Shown here: in pieces, positions 35,121-43,340 of the stretch
Layout of the letters: every line of letters begins with the position of its first letter
Numbering within the stretch: the first letter of the stretch is position 1
Made by a program: the position numbers and the translations under genes
Notes under the pieces: generated by a model
Databases searched by the model: none
What the model saw: only the letters and a program-made list of their open reading frames with translations
What the model was told of the DNA's origin: nothing
Origin: Roseovarius spongiae
GTDB lineage: Bacteria > Pseudomonadota > Alphaproteobacteria > Rhodobacterales > Rhodobacteraceae
Length of the DNA stretch: 64,000 nt
Assembly: GCF_003651245.1 (NCBI RefSeq)
Contig: NZ_RAPE01000005.1
Location: 186,001-250,000 of the forward strand
Reading direction: 5' to 3'

Positions 35121-36464
35121 TCACCGGAACAGCGACAGGATGCTCTGCGGCGCCTGGTTGGCGATGGACAGCGACTGGACCGCCAGCTGCTGCTGCACCT
35201 GGAGCGCCTGAAGCCGCGCCGACGCCTCTTCCATGTTCGCATCGACCAACGCGCCGATACCGGACTTGAGCGAATCGGTGAGCTTCGAGACGAAGCTGAC
35301 CTGCGTCTCCACCCGGCTCTCGGCCGAGCCAAACGCCGCGGAGGCGTTGGTCGCCTGTTTGATCAGCCCATCGATCGCATCCAGCGCGCCCGTGGCGCCG
35401 GCATCCGTGGTGACGTCGATATTCTGCACCGCGCTAAGACCGCCCGAGGATGCGCTCGATCCCGCCGTTCCGCCGGTCTGAACACGGGCGAAGATATTAA
35501 TGTCACCGTTGCTTGTCCCCGCGTCGCCGTTGTTGATCGTGAACTGGTTGGTGTTCGTTCCGGTCCCCTGCGTCACGGTATAGCCCAGCCCCGAACCCGT
35601 CGCCGCGCCGAAGAAGGCGTTGATCTGGTTCGTGAGGTTCCGCGCCACGTCCTCGGTGCCATCGGTCGCGCGCGCGACGTATTCGAAGGTCCGCTGGCCG
35701 GCGGTCGTGCCGCCGCCCGCCACGTTGACGGTCACGTTGTCGAGCACGATCTGATAGCTGTTGCCTTCGGCGACCTGCCCGATGGTGAACGTTTCGTTCG
35801 CGTTGTTGGAGATGGTGTCGGTGTTGTTGGTCCCCGGATCAAAGACGGTGTCATCGTGGATCGTGTTCGCGCCCGAACCCTGGAAGATGGCGCTTGCCGC
35901 CGCGGTATTGGCAGCATCCGTACCCCCGAAGGTTTGGGCGGTGACTGGCGTGGATACCGAAAGGTTCTGGCGTTCGACCTCGATATGGCGGCTGGTCACG
36001 TTGCCGTTGGCGTCGCGATCGAGCGAGGCGAGGATGTTCATCTTGTCCGTGCTCGACCCGTCGATCAGGTTGAGCCCGTTGAACTGCGCCGCGCTAACGA
36101 CCGATTTGATCTGTTCCTCGAGCGCGTCGATGTCGGTCTGGATCGAGGAGCGATCGACGTTCTCTTCCTGTGCGGCGACGATTTTCGCCTTCATGTCGAT
36201 CAGGAGGTCGGTCACGGTTTCCGAGGCGTTGCGCGCCACGGCGACCGAACTTTGGCCAAGCGACAGGCTGTCGCTGATGGCCTTGAACCCCTTCACGTCG
36301 GATTCCATCACCTTGGAAATCGCGAAGATCGCCGAATTGTCTTTCGCGCTCGCAACCTTCTTGCCGGTCGAAATCATGTCCTGGGTCTTGGTCAGGTTCG
36401 AGTTCACCGATTTCAGGGTTTGCAGCGCGGTCATCGCGCCATTGTTGGTCAGAATGCTGGACAT
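35121..36464 (-). CDS. fliC: Flagellin FliC
   Basis: A 447-residue filament protein. The N-terminal D0/D1 helices read SSILTNNGAMTALQTLKSVN with TKTQDMISTGKKVASAKDN. The C-terminus is RLQALQVQQQLAVQSLSIAN followed by APQSILSLFR. The variable centre (about residues 180-360) is rich in Thr, Asn, Gly and Asp and exposed on the filament. There is no cysteine, as is usual for exported flagellins. The ATG at 36464 follows a GGAA-type site. It forms one transcription direction with flaF-flbT and is preceded by a CtrA-like box at 36619. Confidence 0.95.
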   Translation of the reverse strand: MSSILTNNGAMTALQTLKSVNSNLTKTQDMISTGKKVASAKDNSAIFAISKVMESDVKGFKAISDSLSLGQSSVAVARNASETVTDLLIDMKAKIVAAQEENVDRSSIQTDIDALEEQIKSVVSAAQFNGLNLIDGSSTDKMNILASLDRDANGNVTSRHIEVERQNLSVSTPVTAQTFGGTDAANTAAASAIFQGSGANTIHDDTVFDPGTNNTDTISNNANETFTIGQVAEGNSYQIVLDNVTVNVAGGGTTAGQRTFEYVARATDGTEDVARNLTNQINAFFGAATGSGLGYTVTQGTGTNTNQFTINNGDAGTSNGDINIFARVQTGGTAGSSASSGGLSAVQNIDVTTDAGATGALDAIDGLIKQATNASAAFGSAESRVETQVSFVSKLTDSLKSGIGALVDANMEEASARLQALQVQQQLAVQSLSIANQAPQSILSLFR

Positions 36465-36618
36465 TGCATGTTCCTTGAGCCTGTGGCGCTTTGCGCCGGT
36501 TACACGTCGCGCCCCCATCGGGGGACGGCCTGAACTGTCTTTCTGACAAGTGCAGGAGGTCCGCCGGACCGACTGCGCCATCCAGATCGGATGCAGGGGG
36601 ACAATGCGCCGCGAGTTG

Positions 36619-36633
36619 CTAACGGACTGCTAA
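36619..36633 (-). promoter_or_regulatory. CtrA-like box upstream of fliC (TTAG-N7-TTAG)
   Basis: Read on the minus strand the site is TTAGCAGTCCGTTAG, with one change in each half-site from TTAA-N7-TTAA. It lies about 155 bases upstream of the fliC start, in the gap after the FlgN-like gene, leaving a long leader that FlbT could bind. Confidence 0.45.
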
Positions 36634-36673
36634 GCCGTGCGCGCCATCTGACCGGCATTTGCCTCAAATTCGA

Positions 36674-37042
36674 TCAGGCGCGTTTTTCGAACTCATGCAC
36701 GATTTCGCCCTGCAACACGGTCTTGCGCCCGCTTTCGTCATAGGTTTCGAGCGTCCGGCGAATCTTGCGAAAGGCCGCCATGCGGCCGGCGACCCTGCGA
36801 ATCCCCTGCAACGCCCCGTCAAGAAGGGCCTGGTTGCGAATCACCTTGCCATGCAGCGCGCCGATTTCGGCCCCGCCGGCATGCCCGGCCGCGTTGAGCG
36901 CGTCGATCAGCGCCTCCTTGGCCGTCAGCAGCGCGCCGATCCCGTCGAGGTCGCCGACCAGCAGCGCGCGGCGCTCTTCCTCAAGCAGCTGGTCGAGCCG
37001 GTCGATCAGGATCTGGGTGTCGTTCGGGTCATCTGTCATCAT
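36674..37042 (-). CDS. FlgN-like export chaperone
   Basis: A 122-residue, all-helical, charged protein. ILIDRLDQLLEEERRALLVGDLDGIGALLTAKEALIDAL in outline matches the FlgN pattern (a Leu-rich helix, then LxxLLxxKExLI). It would bind FlgK and FlgL before export. A second ATG three bases in (37039) has better spacing to GGAG. It overlaps the FlgJ-like gene upstream by 14 bases. fliC follows after 209 bases. Confidence 0.65.
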   Translation of the reverse strand: MMTDDPNDTQILIDRLDQLLEEERRALLVGDLDGIGALLTAKEALIDALNAAGHAGGAEIGALHGKVIRNQALLDGALQGIRRVAGRMAAFRKIRRTLETYDESGRKTVLQGEIVHEFEKRA

Positions 37043-37313
37043 TTTTCTCCATCAGTGCCTGATAAAAACTGTCCGCGAGGCCGATCCCGCCCGATCGCAC
37101 CATCTCTTCCGCCAGTGCCTGGCGCTGGAACGAGGCGAACTGCTCTTCGCCGATGCCGCCGCCGAACGCCTTCGGTTGGGTTCCGAGGCCAGCAGCCTTG
37201 AGCATTTCGGCAAGAAACGCCGCCTCCAGCCTTTCGGCGGCCTCGCGTGCGGGCGACGCGGCGGCGACCCCCGGGCGTGGCGTCATCGGTTGGATCGGCG
37301 GAATATCGGTCAC
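37029..37313 (-). CDS. flgJ: FlgJ-like rod-binding protein (no muramidase domain)
   Basis: A 94-residue protein. ERLEAAFLAEMLKAAGLGTQP followed by EEQFASFQRQALAEEMVRSGGIGLADSFYQAL in outline is the rod-binding domain of FlgJ. The C-terminal glucosaminidase of enteric FlgJ is absent, so the SLT enzyme at 22130 probably supplies that activity. The GTG at 37313 is chosen because GAGG lies eight bases upstream; ATG 37391 has no ribosome site and ATG 37286 is also possible. It is first in the leftward flagellin group. Confidence 0.75.
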   Translation of the reverse strand: MTDIPPIQPMTPRPGVAAASPAREAAERLEAAFLAEMLKAAGLGTQPKAFGGGIGEEQFASFQRQALAEEMVRSGGIGLADSFYQALMEKNDDR

Positions 37314-37362
37314 GCTGTTTACCTCGAATTGAGCGAATTCAACCTCATTGAAACGCAAAGCG

Positions 37363-37377
37363 GTAAAGAAGCGGTAA
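37363..37377. promoter_or_regulatory. Degenerate CtrA-like box between flgJ and fliK (GTAA-N7-GTAA)
   Basis: GTAAAGAAGCGGTAAC has the right spacing but one mismatch in each half-site. It is in the divergent gap between the FlgJ-like gene and fliK, as for the better boxes elsewhere in the cluster. A weak call. Confidence 0.3.
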
Positions 37378-37426
37378 CCGGAATCGGGCATGCTCGGCGC
37401 ATCGAGGAAGACACCCGGAGGTAGAG

Positions 37427-39106
37427 ATGCCCAGCCCCCTTTCCGCCCCTGCCGGCCCGGTTTCACCGGGCGCGGCGCGACAGGATACGCCATCCCCGCC
37501 TGTGGGGCGCCGCGGCGCGGACGGTTCCGGGCGGCGTTCGGGTGAACGTTTCGATGAGCTCTATCGCGAACGAGCGGATGGTGCCGATGGCGCAGCAAAC
37601 ATGGCCGAGAGGGACAATACCACCGGGCGGGCCGCGCGATCAGGGGACACCGGCCTGACCGGCGCCCGCAATCACGAGGAAAACGCACAGCGTTCCGACG
37701 ATCATGATTCCGGCACGCCCACGTCAGACCAGGCGGGGTTTCAAGCGCGACCGGATCAACTGCGCCCGGAGGCCGAGGCGGAAGGCTCACCCCTTGCGGA
37801 CACGGCTGGTCAGGGGCTTGCGGCGTCGTCGGTTACGCCGGGCGAAAGCGGCGCCGGACACCCTGCCCTGCCGGTTTCACAACGCGCCGCGAACCCACCG
37901 CAGGAATCGGCGGTGTTTAACCTCCAGGGCCTTGGCCAGGACCGTTTCGCAGGACCCCCGCCCGATCGGGCGCGGCCGGCCGTAGTGCGCATGGAGATGC
38001 CGGAAACCCCCGTCGACGCCGGCAAGGCGTCCGGACCCGGCGCCAAGGCGCAAATGGCCGCCCGCCCTGATGGCGGACCTCTCAAGGAAGCTGCGCCGCG
38101 GTCGGCGCCCCTGCCCTCTTCGGCGTCGACGAACCTATCTGACGGGATTGGCGCAAAGGTCGGCGACATGGCGGGACCGTTGCGACCGGTCGGAAGCGGG
38201 CGAGCCGATCTCGGCCAGGTGGGTGAGGGCACGGCGCAGATGCGATCCGACGCGACCGGCGCAGCGCGCGGTCAAGGCATCGGTTCGCCGAATGGGACCG
38301 CGGCCCTGACCCTTGCAAACGCGCGCAGCGATTCATTGCAGGCGGCGACAACGACAACCGGCGGATCCATTGGCAGGAGTGTCCCTGAAGCGACAGACCC
38401 GCCCCTAACCGATCAACCGGGCCCGCGGCATGATGCGGCCGCGCGCGGCGTGGCTTCCGGCGCCTCGGACCCGCGCGAACCGGGTGCGCGAAACGCCCAA
38501 CCCTTGCGCCTCGTTCAGGGCGAGAACATCCGCGCCGGGGGGGCGCAATCGCCTGCCTCCTCGGCTACCGGACCTTTCGGAATTGCCGAACGTCCCTTGA
38601 GCGGCCCGCTCGCCGACCACGCCTCCGATACGGCGGAACTTGGGGCGCAGGATTGGCGCGGCGGGCGCATCGGGCCGTCCGACGTTCAGCCCGCCTCGCC
38701 GCATCGCCCCGATGACGCGCGGCGCGTGGCGGTTCAGATTGCCGAGGCCGCGCGCGGCGGCGGCGAGCGGCCCATCGATCTCAATCTCAACCCGGCCGAG
38801 CTTGGCCGGGTGCGGATCACGCTGAGTGGCGCGGACGGGATGATGCATGTGACGGTGTCGGCGGAACGGGGCGAAACGCTCGACCTTATACGCCGCCATA
38901 TCGAGCTCTTGTCGGAAGCGTTCCGCGATATTGGCTACGGCGGAAGCAGCTTCGCATTTTCCCATGAGCGTGATGCGCAAGACCGCTCGGGATCGGGGCG
39001 ATCGCCCTCCGCAACACAGGACGAGCCGTCTGTCCCACCGGCGATGACCGACGTCGCGCCGTCGCAGCGCGCGACGCGCGCGGATCGGCTCGATATCCGT
39101 CTCTGA
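37427..39106 (+). CDS. fliK: Flagellar hook-length control protein FliK
   Basis: A 559-residue exported ruler protein. The first 420 or so residues are low-complexity (Pro, Gly, Ala, Arg, Asp). The conserved Flg_hook domain is near the C-terminus: RPIDLNLNPAELGRVRITL, then VTVSAERGETLDLIRRHIELL and FRDIGYGGSSFAFSHE. It measures the hook and triggers the FlhB switch. GGAGG lies seven bases before the ATG. flgD follows after 13 bases. Confidence 0.85.
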   Translation: MPSPLSAPAGPVSPGAARQDTPSPPVGRRGADGSGRRSGERFDELYRERADGADGAANMAERDNTTGRAARSGDTGLTGARNHEENAQRSDDHDSGTPTSDQAGFQARPDQLRPEAEAEGSPLADTAGQGLAASSVTPGESGAGHPALPVSQRAANPPQESAVFNLQGLGQDRFAGPPPDRARPAVVRMEMPETPVDAGKASGPGAKAQMAARPDGGPLKEAAPRSAPLPSSASTNLSDGIGAKVGDMAGPLRPVGSGRADLGQVGEGTAQMRSDATGAARGQGIGSPNGTAALTLANARSDSLQAATTTTGGSIGRSVPEATDPPLTDQPGPRHDAAARGVASGASDPREPGARNAQPLRLVQGENIRAGGAQSPASSATGPFGIAERPLSGPLADHASDTAELGAQDWRGGRIGPSDVQPASPHRPDDARRVAVQIAEAARGGGERPIDLNLNPAELGRVRITLSGADGMMHVTVSAERGETLDLIRRHIELLSEAFRDIGYGGSSFAFSHERDAQDRSGSGRSPSATQDEPSVPPAMTDVAPSQRATRADRLDIRL

Positions 39107-39119
39107 AGGAGGAATCCGC

Positions 39120-39794
39120 ATGGAAATCAACACGTCTCAAACCCCTCGGCCCGCTTCGGAACCGCGCCCCCAAAGCCCGGCCGCGGCGACGGACGCGCTC
39201 AGCTCCGATTTCGAGACATTTCTGAAGATGCTGACGGTGCAAATGGAGAACCAGGATCCGCTCAACCCGGTGGATTCCTCCGATTTCGCTTCACAGCTCG
39301 CCGCTTTCTCGGCGGTTGAGCAACAGGTGCGCACGAATGAACTGCTTGGCGGACTGTCCGAACAGATGGGCCTCATGGGGTTTGGGCAACTCCAGGGATG
39401 GGTCGGCATGGTCGCGCGGGCCGAGATGCCGATCGCCTTTGACGGCGCGCCCGTCGCGTTGCGCTACACGACCGAAGCGGACAGCGACCTCGCGCAGCTC
39501 GTCGTGCGCAACGAGGCGGGGGCCATCGTCCATCAGCAGGCCGTGCCGCCCGGCGGCGGCGACATGACCTGGAACGGACGCGACGACACCGGCGCGGCGT
39601 TGCCCGACGGAACCTACAGCCTGAGCGTCGATTCGTTCCGAGGCGAGTCGCTGCTCGGCTCGACCCCGGTCAAATCGCAGGCGAAGATCGTCGAAGCCCG
39701 GCTTGCAGGAGGCAGCACGATCCTGGTGATGGAGGGCGGCCACGAAATGCCGGCGGCGTCGGTCGATGCCCTTTTGCGCGCGGACGCGGCGTGA
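39120..39794 (+). CDS. flgD: Flagellar hook cap protein FlgD
   Basis: A 224-residue hook-assembly scaffold. The N-terminal region has DFETFLKMLTVQMENQDPLNP and SSDFASQLAAFSAVEQQVRTNELL, both diagnostic of FlgD. The C-terminal half has the FlgD Ig/tudor-like region (TWNGRDDTGAALPDGTYSL). AAGGAGG precedes the ATG. It is the last gene of the flagellar cluster here. Confidence 0.93.
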   Translation: MEINTSQTPRPASEPRPQSPAAATDALSSDFETFLKMLTVQMENQDPLNPVDSSDFASQLAAFSAVEQQVRTNELLGGLSEQMGLMGFGQLQGWVGMVARAEMPIAFDGAPVALRYTTEADSDLAQLVVRNEAGAIVHQQAVPPGGGDMTWNGRDDTGAALPDGTYSLSVDSFRGESLLGSTPVKSQAKIVEARLAGGSTILVMEGGHEMPAASVDALLRADAA

Positions 39795-40139
39795 GCGCGC
39801 CCCTTGGGGCGATTAGCGTCCGCGCCGGACCCTGGTTTCGGGAATGACGCCTTTGCGCTCCGCCCTCCCGCGCCCGTTGGCCGGACCAGTTGCGCCTTGA
39901 ACTGTTGCGGCATGACAACATTCTGACGGCTGCGGCAAGGCATCCGGGCGAATGATCACCCGGCAAGGTGTTATTAATTTAGCGTGTTCACAATGGCTTG
40001 ACTAAATCTCGCGGCGGTTCGGCAATCTCCCGCACAAAAGGCGCAAACCAGGGAAAACCGTTCCGTTTTCGGTTTGATTGTGCGATATTCACGGCAAGGT
40101 TTGTGGAGATTCAAATTCAATTCAAGCTTGGAGAGAGCA
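39795..40139 (+). promoter_or_regulatory. 345-bp gap between flgD and the first small secreted protein
   Basis: No gene is seen. The right half is AT-rich compared with its surroundings. It contains TTGACT at 39998-40003, a possible -35 hexamer, without a convincing -10 at standard spacing. The ribosome site GGAGAGAG directly precedes the ATG at 40140. Confidence 0.35.
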
Positions 40140-40340
40140 ATGAAGAAACTCACGACTTTCGCAGCCGCTGCGGCGCTTGCCGCCGCCGCAGCGGCGCCCG
40201 TCGCCGCCAAGGACGTCAGCAATGATCCGTTCGTGTCGACCCAGGGCTCGATGGGCATGAACACCGCCGCGCTGGTCGCGGCCGGCGTGGCTGTCGGCAT
40301 CATCGCGATCGCGGCGATCGACGCAAGCGACGACACCTGA
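40140..40340 (+). CDS. Small secreted/membrane protein, copy 1 of a tandem pair
   Basis: A 66-residue protein of no family known to me. It has a signal peptide of about 23 residues (basic MKK, Ala-rich core, cleavage after VAA). Then follows a short polar part (SNDPFVSTQGSMGMN), a hydrophobic stretch (AALVAAGVAVGIIAIAAI) and an acidic tail DASDDT. It is closely related to the protein at 40562: the segment NDPFVSTQGSMGM and the tail are nearly identical. It has its own ribosome site (GGAGAGAG) and terminator, so it is likely a real, well-expressed gene. Confidence 0.75.
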   Translation: MKKLTTFAAAAALAAAAAAPVAAKDVSNDPFVSTQGSMGMNTAALVAAGVAVGIIAIAAIDASDDT

Positions 40341-40377
40341 AATTTTACGGGGCGCAACTGCGCAACGGCACGAGGAG

Positions 40378-40405
40378 AAGGCAGCCCGCCTAGGCTGCCT
40401 TTTTC
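40378..40405 (+). terminator. Rho-independent terminator after small protein 1
   Basis: A 9-bp stem (AAGGCAGCC at 40378-40386 and GGCTGCCTT at 40393-40401) with loop CGCCTA, followed by a run of T. Confidence 0.85.
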
Positions 40406-40533
40406 GTTCCCGGTGAGACCAGAGATGCCGAAAAGCATCAGGTCGCCCATGGAAAAATTTCTGATGTCATTTGAAAAAAGAGAATGTTACAGTGGCGGCG
40501 TGAAGGCGTCCTCCGCCCCTCATGGCTACAGGA

Positions 40534-40545
40534 TTAACCGGTTAA
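40534..40545. promoter_or_regulatory. 12-bp palindrome TTAACCGGTTAA before small protein 2
   Basis: A perfect 12-bp palindrome directly upstream of the AAAAAGAGG ribosome site of the gene at 40562. It could be an operator or an mRNA element. It is not present before copy 1. Confidence 0.4.
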
Positions 40546-40561
40546 AAAGAGGAACGAAAAC

Positions 40562-40756
40562 ATGATCAAGACTATCGCAACCGCCGCGGCATTCGCCCTC
40601 GCCGCCGCCGCTCCGGTCGCTGCGCAAGACGTCAACAATGACCCGTTCGTGTCCACCCAGGGCTCGATGGGCATGGGCACCGGCGCGCTGGTCGCTGCCG
40701 GTGTGGCTGTCGCCATCATCGCGATCGCCGCTGTCGACTCGAGCGACGACACCTGA
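40562..40756 (+). CDS. Small secreted/membrane protein, copy 2 of a tandem pair
   Basis: A 64-residue paralogue of the protein at 40140 with the same plan: a signal peptide of about 21 residues ending VAA, then NNDPFVSTQGSMGMGTG, a hydrophobic Ala/Val/Ile stretch (ALVAAGVAVAIIAIAAV) and the tail DSSDDT. The hydrophobic stretch could be a membrane span or an aggregation-prone segment. GAGG lies upstream of the ATG and its own terminator follows. The function is unknown. Confidence 0.75.
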   Translation: MIKTIATAAAFALAAAAPVAAQDVNNDPFVSTQGSMGMGTGALVAAGVAVAIIAIAAVDSSDDT

Positions 40757-40794
40757 GCGCACTTACCGCGTCACGACGCGGACAGAGCAACCTG

Positions 40795-40827
40795 AAAGGC
40801 AGCCCACGCGGCTGCCTTTCTGCTTTT
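40795..40827 (+). terminator. Rho-independent terminator after small protein 2
   Basis: A 10-bp stem (AAAGGCAGCC at 40795-40804 and GGCTGCCTTT at 40810-40819) with loop CACGC, then a T-rich tail. The stem is nearly the same as the terminator of copy 1, showing that gene and terminator were duplicated together. It also lies just past the end of convergent ubiB. Confidence 0.85.
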
Positions 40828-40841
40828 GCGGCAACCTTCCG

Positions 40842-42374
40842 TCAGAACAGTGTGACGCCCGCCGCGACAAGCGCGGCGCCGAACACGGCGCCGCCGATCC
40901 CCCAGAGCGCCAAGTCGCGCCGATCACGGCGTGGCGGCTCCGGCCGCGGCGCCGAAGCGCGGATCAGCACCGATTCAACGAGCTGCGGCAGGCGCGGCCC
41001 GAAACGCGACAGCACCATCGCGGTTCGCCCCAGACTCTGGGCAAGCGCGCGCGGCCCGAGGCTCTGACGGATGTAGTCCTCGACCACCGGGCGGGCGACC
41101 TGCCAGATGTTGATCTGCGGGTTGAGCGACCGCGCGACCCCTTCGACCACGACCATGGTGCGTTGCAGCAGGATCAGCTCGGTGCGCGTCTCCATGCCGA
41201 AACGTTCCGTTACCTCGAAGAGGTAGCTGAGCAGGCTGCCCATGCTGATGCTGCTGGCGTCCATGCCGAAGATCGGCTCGCCGACGGCGCGCAGCGCGCG
41301 GGCGAATTCGTCCACGTCGCGATCGGCGGGGACATAGCCGGCCTCGAAATGCACCTCGGCGACGCGGCGGTAATCGCGCTTTATGAACCCGTAGAGGATT
41401 TCCGCGTATACCCGGCGGGTATATTCGTCGATATGGCCCATGATCCCGAAATCATAGGCAATGATGTCCCCGTTCGGCGCGACCTTGAGGTTGCCCTGGT
41501 GCATGTCGGCGTGGAAATACCCGTCGCGCAGCGCGTGGCTCAGGAACAGTTGCAGCACCCGGTTGCCCAGCGCCACCCGGTCATGCCCGGCCGCGTCGAT
41601 CGCGGCGTTGTCGCCCAGCGGCACGCCGTCGGCCCATCCCATCGTCATCACGCGACGGGCCGACAGATGCCATTGTACCGCCGGAAGCTGGAAGCCCGCG
41701 TCGTCCGCCGTGTTGGCCGCGAATTCGGAGGCTGACGACGCCTCGAGCCGCAGGTCGAGTTCGCCCATCACCACGCCCTCGAAATGGGCGATCACGTCCG
41801 TGGGCCGCAGGCGGCGCGAGGAGGGAGAGAGCAGTTCGATCATGTTGGCGGCGAAATAGAAGGCGTCGATATCGACGCGAAAGGCGCGCTCGATGCCCGG
41901 GCGCAGCACCTTGACCGCAACCGCTTCGCCGGTGTCGCGCATCCGCGCCTTGTGAACCTGCGCGATCGACGCGGCGGCGACGGGCGCGCTGAATTCGTCG
42001 AACAGCGCCTCGACGGGGCGGCCCAGCTCGTGCTCGACGCTCGCCTTGGCGAGAGCGGTATCGAACGGCGGTAGCTTGTCCTGGAGGACGCGCATCTGCG
42101 TGGCCAGTTCCTCGCCCACGAGGTCGGGGCGTGTCGACAGGATCTGGCCGAACTTGATGTAGGCGGGACCAAGGGCCGTCAGCGCGCGGGTCGCCGGCGG
42201 CATGGACGGATCACCGCGCAGGCCGAGCCACTGGAACGGCCAGGCGAGGAACCGCAACGTGCCGCGCACCAGCGGCGGCGCGTCCATCGCGTCCATGATG
42301 ACGCCCATCGCCCCGGTCCGTTCGAGAGTGGCCCCGGTGCGAACGAGCCGGATGATGTTGTGCGGGCCGCGCAT
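40842..42374 (-). CDS. ubiB: Ubiquinone biosynthesis kinase-like protein UbiB
   Basis: A 510-residue ABC1/UbiB-family protein needed for coenzyme Q synthesis. It has the KxGQ motif region (PAYIKFGQILSTRPDLVG), the Ala-rich nucleotide loop (VAAASIAQVHKARM), the kinase-like GYFHADMHQGNLKV with VIAYDFGIMGHI in outline, and two C-terminal membrane spans (about residues 475-510). The start is four bases after the ubiE stop, so the two are co-transcribed and act in one pathway. Confidence 0.93.
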   Translation of the reverse strand: MRGPHNIIRLVRTGATLERTGAMGVIMDAMDAPPLVRGTLRFLAWPFQWLGLRGDPSMPPATRALTALGPAYIKFGQILSTRPDLVGEELATQMRVLQDKLPPFDTALAKASVEHELGRPVEALFDEFSAPVAAASIAQVHKARMRDTGEAVAVKVLRPGIERAFRVDIDAFYFAANMIELLSPSSRRLRPTDVIAHFEGVVMGELDLRLEASSASEFAANTADDAGFQLPAVQWHLSARRVMTMGWADGVPLGDNAAIDAAGHDRVALGNRVLQLFLSHALRDGYFHADMHQGNLKVAPNGDIIAYDFGIMGHIDEYTRRVYAEILYGFIKRDYRRVAEVHFEAGYVPADRDVDEFARALRAVGEPIFGMDASSISMGSLLSYLFEVTERFGMETRTELILLQRTMVVVEGVARSLNPQINIWQVARPVVEDYIRQSLGPRALAQSLGRTAMVLSRFGPRLPQLVESVLIRASAPRPEPPRRDRRDLALWGIGGAVFGAALVAAGVTLF

Positions 42375-42378
42375 CGGC

Positions 42379-43122
42379 CTAGAGCTTCCAGCCGGAATGC
42401 AGGCAGGCGACGCCCATCGTCAGGTTGCGATACTTGGCGTTGCCGAACCCGGCCTCCTGCACCATCCCGAGAAAGGTTTCCTGGTCCGGGAACCGGCGGA
42501 TCGATTCGACGAGGTACTGGTAGCTATCGCGATCCCCGGCAATCATCCGCCCCATGCGCGGGATGATGTTGAAGCTGTAGAGGTCATAGGCCCATTGCAT
42601 CAACTCGTTCGGGATCTGGCTGAACTCGAGCACCATCAGCCGCCCGCCGGGACGCAGCACGCGGTAGGCTTCGTTCAGCGCGTCCTGCGGACGGGTCACG
42701 TTGCGGATGCCGAAACTGATCGTGTAGACGTCAAAGCTGTTGTCGGCGAAGGGCAGCGCCATCGCGTCGCCCACCACCCAGTCGAGGCTGTCGGCCATCG
42801 CCTCGGCCTCGGCGCGCTTGCGTCCCTCGATCAGCATCGCTTCGGTCAGGTCGAGCACGGTCGCATGCCCCGATCCGGCGCGTTTGAGAAAGCGGAACGC
42901 GATGTCGCCGGTGCCGCCGGCCACGTCCAGCAGCCGCTGACCGGCCCGCGGGGCAAGCCAGTCCATCATCGCGTCCTTCCAGAGGCGGTGAATGCCCATC
43001 GACATGGCGTCGTTCATAACGTCATATTTGGAGGCCACGCTGCCGAACACGCCGCGTACGCGGCCCGCCTTCTCGTCCTCGGGGACGGTCTGAAATCCGA
43101 AATGGGTGGTCTTGTCGCTCAT
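42379..43122 (-). CDS. ubiE: Ubiquinone/menaquinone C-methyltransferase UbiE
   Basis: A 247-residue SAM-dependent methyltransferase that methylates the quinone ring. The start [19 protein letters not shown] and the motif [16 protein letters not shown] are typical of UbiE. SAM motif I is [14 protein letters not shown], and [19 protein letters not shown] followed by MVLEFSQ is the family signature. It is divergent from mutM across 218 bp. Confidence 0.95.
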   Translation of the reverse strand: MSDKTTHFGFQTVPEDEKAGRVRGVFGSVASKYDVMNDAMSMGIHRLWKDAMMDWLAPRAGQRLLDVAGGTGDIAFRFLKRAGSGHATVLDLTEAMLIEGRKRAEAEAMADSLDWVVGDAMALPFADNSFDVYTISFGIRNVTRPQDALNEAYRVLRPGGRLMVLEFSQIPNELMQWAYDLYSFNIIPRMGRMIAGDRDSYQYLVESIRRFPDQETFLGMVQEAGFGNAKYRNLTMGVACLHSGWKL

Positions 43123-43340
43123 CGGTCCTGCCTGTCCGCTGTTCAGCCCCTGTTACAGGGTGCAAGGGGGTGGACACAATGCGGCGTTCTCGCAACGTGG
43201 GCAAATGCGGCAGTCAGTCGAACCGCGCTCAGTTGACCGCCGCGATCCGCGGCCCCGGCTGGTAAAGCGACATTCGGGCATTCCGGGCGGGGCGCGCGCG
43301 ATGTATAGGGTCCGGGCATCCGCTGTCCCGAGGTCCCGCC

